Assembly: GCF_000005505.3 (NCBI RefSeq) | Contig: NC_016135.3 | Span: forward strand, 4,426,001-4,490,000 | Direction: 5' to 3' | DNA: 64,000 nucleotides | From: Brachypodium distachyon | Taxonomy: Eukaryota; Streptophyta; Magnoliopsida; Poales; Poaceae | In this document: in pieces, positions 24,120 through 35,415 of the stretch | Layout: every line of letters starts with the position of its first letter | How positions within the stretch are numbered: position 1 is the stretch's first letter | The notes under the pieces: model-generated | Told to the model about the DNA's origin: nothing | Database searches by the model: none | The model's input: only the letters and a program-made list of their open reading frames with translations | Program-made: the position numbers and the translations under genes

Positions 24120-24158
24120 GCAGGTCTCTAAATGGGTATTTGAGATCTGGTGGGGGAT

Positions 24159-25035
24159 TGTTAGAATTTGGTGGTCCTGATCAGCCCAAGCCCAAGTTTT
24201 AATAGTTCTGAAAATCTCAAAGGCCCATTCATGAAGTGGGATGAGGGGAGTGGAAATGGGAATAGTCCCACCTTACTAGTTTAGAGTGAGTGAGACCAAC
24301 GTATAAGGGATGTTGCTTCTCACCTATTGAGCAAGTGAGCAAGAAAAATTCCCACGCGCGCTCCTCCTCCTCCTCCTCCTCCTTCGCTCGCCTCGCCTCG
24401 CCTCGTCACGACGCGCCGCGCCGCGTTTCGTGGATCGATTTTGATTTTGAGCCGTGCCGGGCTTCTTACGCGTGCAGATTTTGTGGAGTCGGTTCAGGTT
24501 TTCTAAACCGAACCGACCTATACCTGCGTGACTATATATACAGCCGCCCCGTCCTCCGATCGGTACGCAACACAACCGCGCTAGAGTTTCGCCTGTCTCT
24601 CGCTTTTGCGCCGTCCTCGTAGTCTACTCCATCCCGAGCGCTGGCGTGCATCTCCGGAACCTTTCGCCTTTACGATCCTGTACGGGAGAGGGCGAATAAA
24701 GTTTTTGGGAAGCGCTCCGGGCGACTGCTCGCTTCCGTCACCACGGGTAGTCTACCGTCCAAGTCGGGCGGTGCTACATGCCGCTGTCTTCATCGTCAGG
24801 AACGTCGTCAAGTCAACTCGATCGTCATCACGGCTTCTTCATCTTCATCGAAATAGTACGTAATCCGTGATCCGATCTACTGTTTAGTTATGATCTGCGA
24901 GATTATACTATTGTTGATTGTGATATTGAATACCTCTAGTATATTCGAGATGCATATGTTAGTTGCTACTATAGCCATGATCTATATTATGAAATTATCA
25001 TTAATTTGTTATTCTCGAAATTGCTTAATTTTTCA
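24159..25035 (+). repeat. full-length 3' LTR of the second copia element
   Basis: About 877 bp from TGTTAGAATTTG to TTTTTCA. It shares the first ~480 bp with 23634-24119, and its CTATATATACAGCC near 24531 is a likely TATA region. It is the only copy with the distal ~250 bp. Confidence 0.75.
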
Positions 25036-25195
25036 AGAGGAGGCGCCGCGCCGTGACATGCCGCGGACGCCGCCAGCTGGCGAATCTCCGGTGGATTGGT
25101 CGATGTCGGAGGACTCGGTAGCATCGGCTTCGTTGGCTCCTCCTCCTGCTGCTGCTGCCGGTGACATTGTTGGCGCCAGTGGCAGGTTCCAGTGA

Positions 25196-25477
25196 GTCCA
25201 GCTGAACTGAACCGGGGTCCGGATTGTACAGGCCAAGGATGCAAAGCGTGCCCGTGTACATGAAGTCGAGTCTGGCTTGATTAGCGTCAATTGTAAATGT
25301 ACTACTGATTTGGAGTGCGGGTGAGAGTGTGCATTGATCTGTTCCAAAAATGGATTGACTTTTTTTTAACCTGATTGTAAGAAGTCTGACAGAGAAAATT
25401 CTAATCATTTCTATTTTCAAAGTCGATGATCCTCATGGTTGATTCTTTGTCTGATAAACAATTGCACATTTTAGAAA
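25196..25477. other. 3' flank of the RIC gene
   Basis: AT-rich, with no gene seen. It ends in the left target duplication of MULE copy 2 (TTTTAGAAA, 25469-25477). Confidence 0.5.
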
Positions 25478-26423
25478 CGGATTTGCTAGCGAACAGTCTC
25501 CTGAGAAATCGACGGCGGAAACAAACATAGATAATAGGGCGAATGACTCAATAAAACAGCAACTCCTACTTGGTTTGGTGGTTTGTGGGCATTTGTGCTA
25601 GTACAGAGGTCGCGGGTTCGATTCCCATCTTTTTTCTTTTTCTATTTTTGGTTTCTAATTTATAACTCCTTTCGTTTTGTAAAATAGCAATATAATAGTG
25701 AAATTCTAAAATTGCACGTGAAATTTTAGATGCAATTCTAAAATTGCAAGCAAAATTTTATGTTTAATTTAAAAATTGCACGTGAAATTTTATGCACAAT
25801 TGTAAAAAATGCACGTGAAATTTATGTGCAAATTTATTTTTGATTTCTCTTCTATAGCTTGTTCTTTTGTCTACAAATTGAGCGTCCACCCCATGGCAAT
25901 TCGTATATGTCAATAATACAAAATATTCTTCATTTAAAGAACTTATTTTTAAAAAAAATATCTGTCCAATTTAACCTGAAATTTTTAGAATCGCGCATAA
26001 AATTTCACTTGTAACTTTTAGAATCCCGCATAAAGTTTCACTGCAATTTTAAAATCGTGCATAAAATTTTGCCTGTAATTTTTAAAATTTGATTGTTATT
26101 ATTTTTGTTGCATTTTTCCTTTTTCCATGGCGTTGGCTGTGCCGTGCGAGTGTGCTTTCGTCAGGATCGGTCATTTTTCAAACTTCAAATTTTTAGCAGC
26201 GTTTTAAAATTTATAGCAATACACATGAGAAACATATAAGTGGGAATTGGAATTATGTTACTATAAGGACGAATCCGTTTTATTGTAATCTCAAACTCCA
26301 AAAAAAACAAACACACACACATGTACACACATGCATGTACCGTTGCATGCATGCTAATGAGGCCGGGCTAGGCTGTCGACTGAGAAATAAAAGTTCTCAG
26401 TCGACTGAGCCCTAGTCAGTCCC
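25478..26423. mobile_element. non-autonomous MULE-like element, copy 2 (9-bp TSD TTTTAGAAA)
   Basis: TTTTAGAAA at 25469-25477 recurs exactly at 26424-26432. The left end is CGGATTTGCTAGCGAACAGT; the right end, reverse-complemented, is GGGACTGACTAGGGCTCAGT. A near-perfect hairpin CGACTGAGAAA..TTCTCAGTCG lies at 26374-26404. A plus-strand tRNA-like module near the left end has a perfect B-box GGTTCGATTCC at 25615-25625, followed by a T-rich run (CATCTTTTTTCTTTTTC). The interior repeats TTGCACGTGAAATTTTA. No coding capacity. Confidence 0.87.
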
Positions 26424-26432
26424 TTTTAGAAA

Positions 26433-26934
26433 TCATGTGTGACTCTAATTTATTGACCTAGAACTACATATGCCTCTCTCTTTTTGCAACTTTAGGCTTG
26501 ATGAGGTGACGAGGCATGTCAATCTAAAATAAAATAATTTCTCGGATTATTTAGTTTTTTTCTGAGAGGGAGAAAACCCGGCCTGCCTGACATTCTTATG
26601 AGTCAGCCCAAGTGCTTCTCACCCTGCAGTCGTCAGTCCGGCCCAGCATGGCAAAGCATTTTCTGTACCACTGTGAACTGTCTTAGCCCAGCCCAGACCC
26701 ACTGCCGCGACCGGCTTGACGAACAAAACGCGAGCCTCTTCAGTTCGTCTCGCATTTCAGCCAAGGGGAGATGACGACGCCGCTCCACGGACGCCAGCAA
26801 ACCAAGGGCGACCGGCTCTCGGCGGCGGGGTTTTCCGCCGCATCGCCGGAGAATTACTACCATGTGTGTCTTTGTGAGTGTCTTCCACTCTTAGCTCTCC
26901 TTCCCGCTTCCCCATTTTCATTTTGGTTTCTGTA
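26433..26934. other. no gene recognised
   Basis: Short GC-rich frames at 26633-26870 show no family motif. Confidence 0.4.
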
Positions 26935-29692
26935 CTAAGTTTTCTCATTTGGTGGCCAATGGTCGGCATAGGAAAAAATGTATTTTCAGCCTTCAGCACG
27001 AAGGGGATATTATCCAAGGTGCTGGTCCTCTCAGAAACCATATCACTGAATATTATCGGCAATTGTTTGGCCCGTCAGAACCAAGCTCTGTGTCAATGAT
27101 TGACTCGAGATTGGATGACATTCCTCAGGTCTCTGAGGCTGAAAATGAGTTCCTCACGGCCCCTTTTACGGAGAAGGAGGTTAGGAAGACATCTTCCAGA
27201 TGGAACACAATAAGGCCCCGTGACCGGACGGCTTTCCGGCGGAATTCTATCGGGTTTTTTGGGAGGTTATCAAGGATGATTTAATGGCTATGTTCCATGA
27301 TTTTCATAATGGTACCCTTCCCATGTTTAGCTTCAACTTTGGCGAAATCACCCTTGTGCCCAAAGTAAAAGACGCTAATCGCATCCAACAATATCGAACT
27401 ATTTGCCTCTTGAATGTGATATTCAAAATATTCATGAAAGTTGCTAATAACCGTTTGTATAGTGTGGCGGATAAAATCGTTCACCCGACTCAAACAGCTT
27501 TTATGCAAGGTCGTAATATTCTTGATGGGGTGGTGCTTTTACATGAGACCATTCATGAGCTCCATCGAAAAAAATTAAGTGGCGTGATCTTTAAAATTGA
27601 CTTTGAGAAAGCCTATGATAAAGTGAATTGGTCATTTCTTTTACAGACCCTACGGATGAAGGGTTTCTCCTCCAAGTGGTGTTCTTGGATTGAGAGCTTC
27701 GTCTCGGGGGGGGGGGGGGGGGGTGTGGCTGTCAAGGTCAATGACGTCACTAGTAATTTTTTCCGAACTCGAAAAGGTCTGCGGCAAGGGGATCCTCTGT
27801 CCCCTATTCTTTTTAACATTGTGGTAGATATGCTTGCAATATTTATTGAGAGAGCGCGCAATGAAGGCTTAATTGGTGGAGTGGTCCCTCATCTTGGTGA
27901 CGGTAGTTTGTCTATTTTGCAATATGCAGATGACACGATCCTCTTCATGGACCATGACTTGGAGAAGGCTCGAAACCTGAAGCTAGTGCTTTGTATTTTC
28001 GAGCAGTTGTCGGGCCTAAAAATCAATTTTCACAAGAGCGAACTCTTTTGCTTCGGCAAGGCTTTGGACTCTGCCCGGCAATACTCTGAGTTGTTCGGTT
28101 GCGCGATGAGTTCTTGGCCCATTCGTTACCTAGGCATTCCAATCCATTATCGGAAATTGCGAAATTCTGAATGGAAGGGGTGGAAGAACACCTTGAGAAG
28201 AGACTTGCGAGTTGGAAGGGTAAACACCTCTCGATGGGGGGACGGCTTGTGCTCATCAACTCAGTTCTTAGTAGCATGGTCATATTTATGATGTCTTTCT
28301 TTGAGATTCCACGTGGAGTTATCAAGAGGCTCGACTATTTTCGGTCTAGATTTTTCTGGCAGAATAATAGTCAGCAAAAGAAATATAGGCTCGCAAAATG
28401 GAGTATCCTTTGCAAGCGAAAGGACGAAGGGGGGTTAGGTATTCAGGATCTCGATGCCAAAAATACTGCGCTTCTTAGCAAATGGTTGTTCAAACTTTTG
28501 TCTGAGGACAGTATGTGGCAGGACTTGATACGTAATAAGTACATTGGTTCACAGGCTTTGTCTCAGGTTGAATGGAAACCAGGTGATTCCCATTTTTTGG
28601 GAGGTCTGATGAAAGCCAAACATTTTTTTTTCGTTTTGGCTCGTTCACTATTAAAGACTGCTCTCAAGTGAGATTTTGGGAGGATTCTTGACTTGGGGGT
28701 CATCCCCTCCCCAAGTCGTCCTCTCCAAGAGCAATATCCGGCCCTAACTCATTGTGCGCAATAAGAGTGACACCTTGGCTCATGTTCTCACTTCCTTTCC
28801 TCCGAATGTGTCTTTCAGGCGTAACCTTATTGGACCCAAATTGGTTGCCTGGACTGAGCTCCTTAATCGCCTTATTTATGTGAACCTATCCCCTGGACGA
28901 GACGAGTTCCGATGGAATCTGCATCTCAATGGCGTGTTTTCGGTCAAATCGATGTACCAGGCTTTGGTTCATTCCGATGTCCCGATTGCCAACGATGGGT
29001 ATGGAAACTAAAGGTTCCTTTAAAAATTAAAATTTTCCTTTGGTTCTTGCGGCGTGGGGTCACATTAACTAAAGACAACCTGTTAAAGCGGAACTGGAAG
29101 GGAAGCCGAAAATGTATTTTCTGTCGTGAAGACGAGACTATTACGCACCTTTTTTTCGGTGTCGTGTCTCTCGCTTTGTGTGGTCAATGGTCCAAATAAC
29201 TTCTAATCTTTTCCCCCCTCGTGATGTTACTCATATGTTTGGGTCCTGATTATGGGGGGTTAATCTAAGATTGAGACCGCTTCTCATGGTTGGGGCGGCT
29301 GCTTTATGTTGAGCAATTTGGTTCTGCAGAAATGATATTGTTTTTAATCGAAAGAACTTAACTTCTCCAATGCAGGTCTTCTATTCGTCCACTCATTGGC
29401 TCCGTACTTGGTCTACTCTCCTCAAACCAGTGGATCACCAACTGGCTTTGATGGCGTGCAACACTTTGTAACAATTGGTCAGGGACTTTTTTACCCACAC
29501 TGGGTGACGGTTTAGTTTGCGAATTGAACATGCATAGAGATGTTATTTTTCTACCGTCGTAATTTTTGACTTTTGTTTCGTACTTGTGTGGCTGTGTGCG
29601 TTTCGACGCAGAGACCGGAAGTATGATACTCTTTCGTTGCATCGCTTGATATAGTTATGAGATCAATAAAAAGTTTCCATTTTCGAAAAAAA
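26935..29692 (+). mobile_element. L1-type LINE, 5'-truncated, with poly(A)
   Basis: Reading starts within ORF2 after the endonuclease (VANGRHRKKCIFSLQHEGD). It shows the linker (ITEYYRQLFG), then the reverse transcriptase 27284-28291 with FGEITLVPKVKDANRIQQYR, FMQGRNILDGVVL, FKIDFEKAYDKVNW, GLRQGDPLSPILFNIVVDML and the catalytic QYADDTILF. A frameshift near 28220 and a stop near 28670 precede a zf-RVT region (LKVPLKIKIFLWFLRRG, CIFCREDETITHLFF). The 3' UTR ends in an 8-A tail at 29685-29692. A TGA near 27222 also breaks the frame. An 18-G run (27706-27723) lies inside the RT frame. Not functional; target duplication not found. Confidence 0.85.
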
Positions 29693-30900
29693 AGTAGCAG
29701 TGCTTCTACAAGCCTCCACGGGCCGCGAGACCTACCTACCACCAGCACCAACCTGTTAAATTACTTGCAGACTCGCAATAGGGGGACTAGAAAATTGCCG
29801 CGGGGCCAAGAAATTCGGAAAAGATCCAAAACCGCGGCAACTTTCGCAGTACGGTAGGGTAGCCAGTGTGGCGTCGTATGGGCGCCGGCTCGGCATGCAG
29901 CCTGTCGGAAACATCAAGTTGCGCAAGTGGTAGTATAAATTTGATTTTTATTTATTTACTTCAATCGAAACAGAAGAAAGATGCCACTGAATGGTGGGTT
30001 GTTTGTTATTTTATATGTGTGCTTGTGCTTGGTCTGGTCTGCATGCAGTTCCAGCCTAACTGTAAGTTCCTTTGTCTCTTTCAGAGCAGGTGATGCATGA
30101 TGCTGATGCTTTGGTTGGCTAGCCTATGATGAATTGATGATGATAACTGATAAGATGCCACCAATGGTGTTCGCTGAACCTGTCTCGCTTCTGGTTCGTC
30201 CTCTGGTATTATCATTTAGTCTTCTTGCTGATTTAAGTATTGAACTAAACAGCAGAGGGATTTAGGTGCACCTTTCGCTTCTGATTAATGGTGAGTAGGA
30301 GATTAGCATTGACATTTTCAGTTCGGTGTGTTGTCAGTAGGTCTTCTTTTGCTCTCTTACTTCAGTGTCCCCGTTGTCAAATTACTGTAAATATAATGGT
30401 GCTGGCTTGATGTAAGGATTGCTTCAGAAGTTGATATCTCAATCCAACCTTGACAGATAATAATGTGCTCACCCAACTGTCAAACGTTCTTAGCTAGATA
30501 ACTCTCATGTGCCAAATGATTTCAACCTTGAAATACATTCTGGTTGTCATCTCCAGTTTAAAGTAATATATATACATTCTGTTTGTTTTTTTCAATATTG
30601 CTCACTTTTACCTTCAATATCTCTGAACCAGTCCTTGTCAGGGATGTCTTGAAAGTGATCCGCTATCCTAAGAATTTCCCAACAACTTATTATCTTACAT
30701 TTTACAATTGCCAGGTTGTCATTGAAAAGTTCGGCATATTCAAGATGAATTAAGGATAACAGTCAGACCTGCCAAGTGGGCTTGTTTAAGACTCCTACAC
30801 TGTATTCTATGGAATGAGACTGTCCTGGCAGCGCTACATATCATTTAGCATGGAACATGTAAAATGCTAGAAATTGACAAACAACATAACTGTGACTTTT
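29693..30900. other. no gene recognised
   Basis: AT-rich sequence with short frames only and no family motif. It ends at the left target duplication of the Pack-MULE (TCAGCCAAA, 30901-30909). Confidence 0.5.
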
Positions 30901-30909
30901 TCAGCCAAA

Positions 30910-32156
30910 GAGGTAAATGCACTGTCAGTAACTTGGCGCGTATGTGCAGATTAGTCACCATACTTGCAAAATGCTAAATTCGAGTGTTGTAACTTGGCAC
31001 GTACGAGCACGCGAGGTCAAAAATACGAATCTGTAGGTTTCGACGCTGACGTGGACAACCACGTGGACATGCCGCCATGTAATGTTTGCAAATAGCCCCT
31101 CCTCTTCTAGTCTCAACATGGAACACATCCTCAAACACGTGGCTGTCCGTGGCCACGGCGGGCTCATCGGTGCTGCCGCCGCCGAGCCATCGGGCGAGCA
31201 TCTCCAGGAAGGCGTGCTGCAGCGACTTCGTCTTGAAGTTGGCGGTGAAGGAGAGGAGGTAGAGGTTCCAGAGCAGCTGCCCGGCATTCCGACGATGGGG
31301 CCCAACGCCGGCAACGAACTCGCTGAGCTTGCATTACTTGCGTCAGGAGATGTAGGCCAACACGATGCTGCGGAGTTAGTTGAACTCAAGGTCGACCCAC
31401 TCAAGTGCCGCAGAGTTGGGAATTGCCGGCGAGATCGGGCTGGAGAGGTAGTTCGACCTAAGGAGGAGATACCGGAGGCTAAGGAGGTGGCACTTGTCGG
31501 CGTAGGGGATGCACCGACGAAGGAGTTGTTGGCGAGGTCCATGTACTGCACGGCGGAGCAGTTGCAGAAAGAGCGTCACCGGGATGCCGCCGGTAGGCGG
31601 TTGGCGGAAAGGTCGAGGAAGTAGAGCTCCGGTAGGAGCCTGGTGCGGGCAAGTATCGTGCCGGAGAGGAGCTTGTTCATCAGGCTCAGCTGCCTCTCCC
31701 TGGCACGCACAGCTTCGATGGGATCTGCCCGCCCTTGCAGTACCTGTGACGGGAGATGCAGGTCGACGCGATGGGGCGGATGAGCTTCAGGAGGCGCGGG
31801 AGGAAGACGGTGGTCGCGCGCTGCAGCCTGCAGGAGGTCAGCAGCCTCGGGCCTGGGACGGCCTCAGGCTAGGGATTTGGAGGAGAAAGAAAATGAAACC
31901 TCTTTTTTTCATTCGTCATGATTTTGCAATTAACCCCTCGCATATGAATTCAAGGTCTTTTTTTTTAAATATGTCCAATTGTTTAAATAAGTCAAAAAAA
32001 ATTAGTCCACGTCAGCGTAGAAACATACGAATTCGTATTTTTGACCTTACGTGCTCATACGTGGCAAGTTGTAACACTTGAATTTAACATTTTGCAAGTA
32101 CGGTAACTAATCTGCACATACGTGCCAAGTTAATAGACCGATGGTGCATTTACCTC
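30910..32156. mobile_element. Pack-MULE with ~150-bp TIRs and 9-bp TSD TCAGCCAAA
   Basis: TCAGCCAAA at 30901-30909 recurs exactly at 32157-32165. Both ends begin GAGGTAAATGCAC when read inward. The arms (about 30910-31065 and 31995-32156) stay alignable for ~150 bp, with shared blocks such as ATGTGCAGATTAGT and GGTCAAAAATACGAAT. Between them lies GC-rich host-like sequence with receptor-kinase LRR text on the minus strand and no transposase. A 9-bp duplication, long TIRs and captured gene sequence define a Pack-MULE. Confidence 0.88.
31360..31720 (-). pseudogene. captured LRR receptor-like kinase fragment
   Basis: Minus-strand text reads RQLSLMNKLLSGTILA, LLPELYFLDLSANRLP, NCSAVQYMDLANNSFVG and, in another frame, IPYADKCHLLSLRYLLLRSN and PISPAIPNSAALEWVDLE. 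These are successive leucine-rich repeats with a spacing of about 24-25 residues, resembling the extracellular domain of At2g24130-like receptor kinases. One stop and at least one frameshift occur. No kinase domain or signal peptide is in the element. Downstream text (30974-31200, LARWLGGGSTDEPAVATDSH) may come from a second captured source that I do not recognise. Confidence 0.72.
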
Positions 32157-32165
32157 TCAGCCAAA

Positions 32166-33411
32166 TTAGATGGACTATAATCACATACATGCGAGAATCC
32201 TATCCTTTAAAATGCCAGCACTTTGTACTTCTAGGAGGAATGAGGAATCTAAGGAATGTGCTTCACATTGCCTAGTATTGAAGGCGCACATGGGATTTTC
32301 TTATTATGTATTTATGTCAGAGAAAATATGTTGCTAGTCGCAACCTCTGTAATACCGTAACATGTATATATACTACTGGAGTAAACTTATTCAAAGCAGA
32401 GTAGCAGACTTTAAAAACTGGTTTTGGTTTAGTACGTTTTTCGATGATAGAGCAAATTTCACGAAACCATATTTTTGAGGCAGCTTTCTCACGGAGTCAC
32501 AGTTAACGCAAAACCGTCCTCGAAACCACATTTTTTGTGTCAAACCTTCTTACTTAACCCGAAACCGCTTATTTTGGTGGTTTTGCTTCAATCCTGACCG
32601 GTGGGCCTCACCTTTCGCGTTAGCCCGCAATTACCCCCGGCCCCTTCTTCTCGCAAATTCAATAACTTTGTTCGCTGGCAGCCATCGACGGCGATGAAGA
32701 AATTGGAAGGAGTAGGGCGGGCACAGTGGGTATCGACGGCGGAGTACCTCGCCGGAGGTGGGGACAACGGGCTTTAATTTGAGGCTGCTTTGGGGTGGGA
32801 TTGGGGAGGACTGTAGTGCTGTGTAGGTCTTGGGAGGCTCGGGGTGGCCTTAGTAGCCGCGGCGTCGGGACGAAGTCCATGGCGAGCGCGGCGGAGCTCT
32901 ATTCGGGTGTAGCAGAGCGGAAAGGGAGAAACCGTGGGTGCCTGGGTGGCGCAGCGGTTTGGGCAATACCCCCGCCGGCCGCTCCTCTGCCAAATCGGCC
33001 GAGCTCCTCTCCCGAATCAGGTGTAGGCGTCGGCTGCGGAGGCGAGCGGCAGAGCAGCCACGGGCTTAGGCGGCGGTGCAGGCGCAGGCGGACGGGTCTG
33101 CGGCCTCCAGAGCGACCTCGACATCCCGGCCTCCTCGCTGTCGCTCCTCCTGCACGACCGCAACCTGCTGCAACGCTAGCTCGGGCCTCCTCTAATTGAT
33201 GGCGTCCTCCCCCAACGCCATGGTGCTGCAGGTGCAAGGCCACGCCACATCCCAGATTCCTTGCTTGTACGCTGATTTTTTTTCTGAAATCTTGCGATAA
33301 TTGATGGCTGAAATCTTGCGATAATTGATGGCTCGGTAGGATTCGTTGCTCGCTAATTCATGGCTAATTGGCTAATTGATTTTGTGCTAATTTCTGATTA
33401 TACGGTTAATG
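32166..33411. other. no firm gene; partial fold-back relative and a 26-bp repeat
   Basis: At 32450-32620 GAGCAAATTTCACGAAACCA and GACCGGTGGGCCTCACC resemble one arm of the fold-back element at 52879. GC-rich 32650-33240 has open frames on both strands but no motif I know. GCTGAAATCTTGCGATAATT is repeated in tandem at 33279 and 33305. Confidence 0.5.
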
Positions 33412-34945
33412 CGGGCCAATGGGTTGGGTTTCCACTGCCACTGGGCTTTCTATTAATTTCTCTAAGAGCACCTTTGCCCCAATCCACGTCGAGGCCTCGG
33501 TGGCAGCTGACCTCGCGACAGTCCTTGGCTGCCAGGTTTCTTCCTTCCCTCGGTCCTATCTTGGTCTCCCCCTCTTCACGCACAAGCTGAAGCTCTCCGC
33601 TTTCGCTCCTATCATCGATAAACTTGACCGTCGTTTAGCCGGCTGGAGAGGAAAAATGTTGTCCATTGGGGGGGGGGGGGCTATTCTGGTTAGATCTGCC
33701 CTTAGGGCCATGCCCACTTATGCGATGGGCGCTCTTCTTCTTCCTAAGGGTATCTTGCATCAAATTGACAAACGCTCGCGTGCTTTCTTTTGGACCGGGG
33801 AGGAGCATGCAAACGAGGAGAACTGTAAGGTAGCCTGGCACGAAGTTTGTGCACCTCGTAAAAAAGGTGGCCTTGGCTTCTGGTGTCTTCGTACGCACAA
33901 TACTTGTCTTCTCCTTAAGCACCTGTCTAAAGTTCACCAACCGGGATCTACCCCTTGGGAGCAACGCTTCTCTTCGTCTTATGGTTGGGGAGGCCACAGG
34001 GATCTTGGGGATTCTCACGCCCTCGATTCGACAATCTGGAAAGAAATTTCTGCCGGCCTCGAGTTCTTTCGTTCCATCTCCAAAGTTGAAATTGGGAACG
34101 GCCTCTCTATCGCCTTCTGGCTTGATCTCTGGATTGGGGACTTCACTTTGGCCTCCCGCTTCCCAGCCTTATTCTCCCACTCTCTTCGGCCTAATATTTC
34201 AGTGGCTTCCGCCCTCAACACCATTGCTAACTTAACCACCTTCCAGCCTCGGCTCTCCTCGATGAGCTTGGCGACTTGCAAACTATTCTGGCTTACGTGT
34301 CCTTAAACTCGAGGTACCAGATCATCGCATAGGATGATCAGATGGGAAGGTCCTCTCCACTTCCTTGGCATACTTGGCTGCCTTCCAAGACCGCCTGGAT
34401 GACCAGATGGGAGATGCCGTTTGGAAGAACTACGCCACCAACCGCTGTCGCATTTTCATCTGGCTTGCGCACCGTGACAGGCTCGCCACCAACGATCGTC
34501 ATTTTCTGACAAGTGCCCTTTTTGCAATCACATGGAGACGACTGGTCATTTATTTCTTCAATGCTCCTTCCTCCAACATTTTTGGCTGGAGCTTCAAACT
34601 ATTCACCCGGCTGCTCCGTCTTGTTTTCGCATCGCCGACCTTTGGGAATTCAGTCGCAATGACAAGGTCCGCTCTACTGTGCTCATCTCGCTGCTATGGA
34701 ACATCTGGAAACGCAAGAACGCCATGGCTTTTAATCAGGAACTCGAAGACCTTCATACCATGGTCCTGCGTTGCGCCAACAAGCTTCACCTCTGGGCATC
34801 CCGGTGCTCGACGGCTGCTCGACGGCTACTCGAAGGGTTCTAATTACTGATTGGGCTGTAATGTTGACACACTTGGCTCAACAATTGTAACCTCCATCTC
34901 CTGTAAATTCTAGATCCTCTCCTTCTGTAATTGCTATAAATTTAT
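33412..34945 (+). mobile_element. L1-type LINE, strongly 5'-truncated
   Basis: A frame at 33419-34306 starts inside the RT thumb (TGLSINFSKSTFAPI, SFPRSYLGLPLFTHKLKLSA, RRLAGWRGKMLSIGG, WHEVCAPRKKGGLGFWCL). Frame changes lead to the zf-RVT part (NRCRIFIWLAHRDRLATNDR; ETTGHLFLQCSF) and a C-terminal block ending at 34843 (LISLLWNIWKRKNAMAF). A 13-G run at 33668-33680 replaces part of the GG(R)xxL motif. No poly(A) is visible, so the 3' limit is approximate. The catalytic YADD part is absent. Confidence 0.82.
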
Positions 34946-35415
34946 ACTTGTCGCGTTCATAACAGTTATACTATTTGAGAGCTTCCTCAGAAACAAACAA
35001 AAGAGAAGTACCGTACGTATGTGAGGTGAAACTAATCAATACACGTGCGCATGGATAATCAAGGCAGTTGACGAGAGGACAAAGAAGGAGCGGTTGGCGT
35101 GCTCTGATCAACCAAGCTCACTCCGCCAGAGAGAATAGAGCTAGCTAGTACGACAAGTTGGGATGCGCGCGGTTAGACAATTATTGAACGGCTGCAGATG
35201 CGCATGTGTATTGAACGACAATTATTGGGCAAAGCATTTCCGGTATATATATTATTGGGCAAAGCATTTCCGGTATGTATATTATTGGACAATTATTGCG
35301 CGGTTAGACAATTATTGAACGACAATTATTGTGGCATGAGCAGAGTTATCAGTTGAACTAGCTAGCTACATCCTGTCCATCTAAGATTCTAGATATTCTG
35401 AGGGGCAAACCAGCC
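34946..35415. promoter_or_regulatory. upstream region of the WAK gene with a tandem repeat
   Basis: TTATTGGGCAAAGCATTTCC GGTATxTATA units lie in tandem at about 35223-35288, followed by repeated ACAATTATTG motifs up to 35330. The 18 bp CTTGTCGCGTTCATAACA at 34948-34965 equal the end of the first copia element's LTR. No TATA box can be assigned with confidence. Confidence 0.45.

Larger units (their letters stand above)
19256..25035 (+). mobile_element. Ty1/copia element inserted in RIC exon 4
   Basis: The element starts TGTTAGAATTTG after GGAGG (19251-19255) and its last LTR ends near TTTTTCA at 25035. GGAGG recurs at 25039-25043, and AGAGG directly follows 25035; either is compatible with a 5-bp duplication with slight end decay. 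It has three LTR-derived segments (19256-19821, 23634-24119, 24159-25035), two copies of the polypurine region GGTGGGGGAT, and decayed gag-pol. The primer binding site and the 5' LTR end are deleted. Confidence 0.87.
17969..25195 (+). pseudogene. RIC protein gene (ROP-interactive, CRIB motif), disrupted
   Basis: Exon 1 starts at ATG 17969 (MASSYKMKG), is split by a LINE, and resumes at 18266 with FESFKIISQIF to the donor at 18306. Exon 2 (18452-18554) encodes the CRIB core [17 protein letters not shown], which binds GTP-loaded ROP/RAC GTPases. Exon 3 (18658-18754) ends in SWASSQ and exon 4 (from 19171) begins DFDQHQAARDAQSSLG; both match RIC family text. A copia element interrupts exon 4 at 19255, and coding resumes after it (PRTPPAGESPVDWSMSEDS) to a stop at 25195. 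Frames do not join: one base is missing around the LINE site, exon 3 is out of phase with exon 2 (consistent with loss of one ATGG unit), and the text after the copia is in another frame. Splice phases otherwise agree (exon 1/2 GCG; exon 3/4 GAT). Confidence 0.78.

Noticed and set aside
32659..33243. GC-rich frames on both strands taken as a possible first exon
   Set aside because: No recognisable protein text and no downstream exon; left as unexplained.
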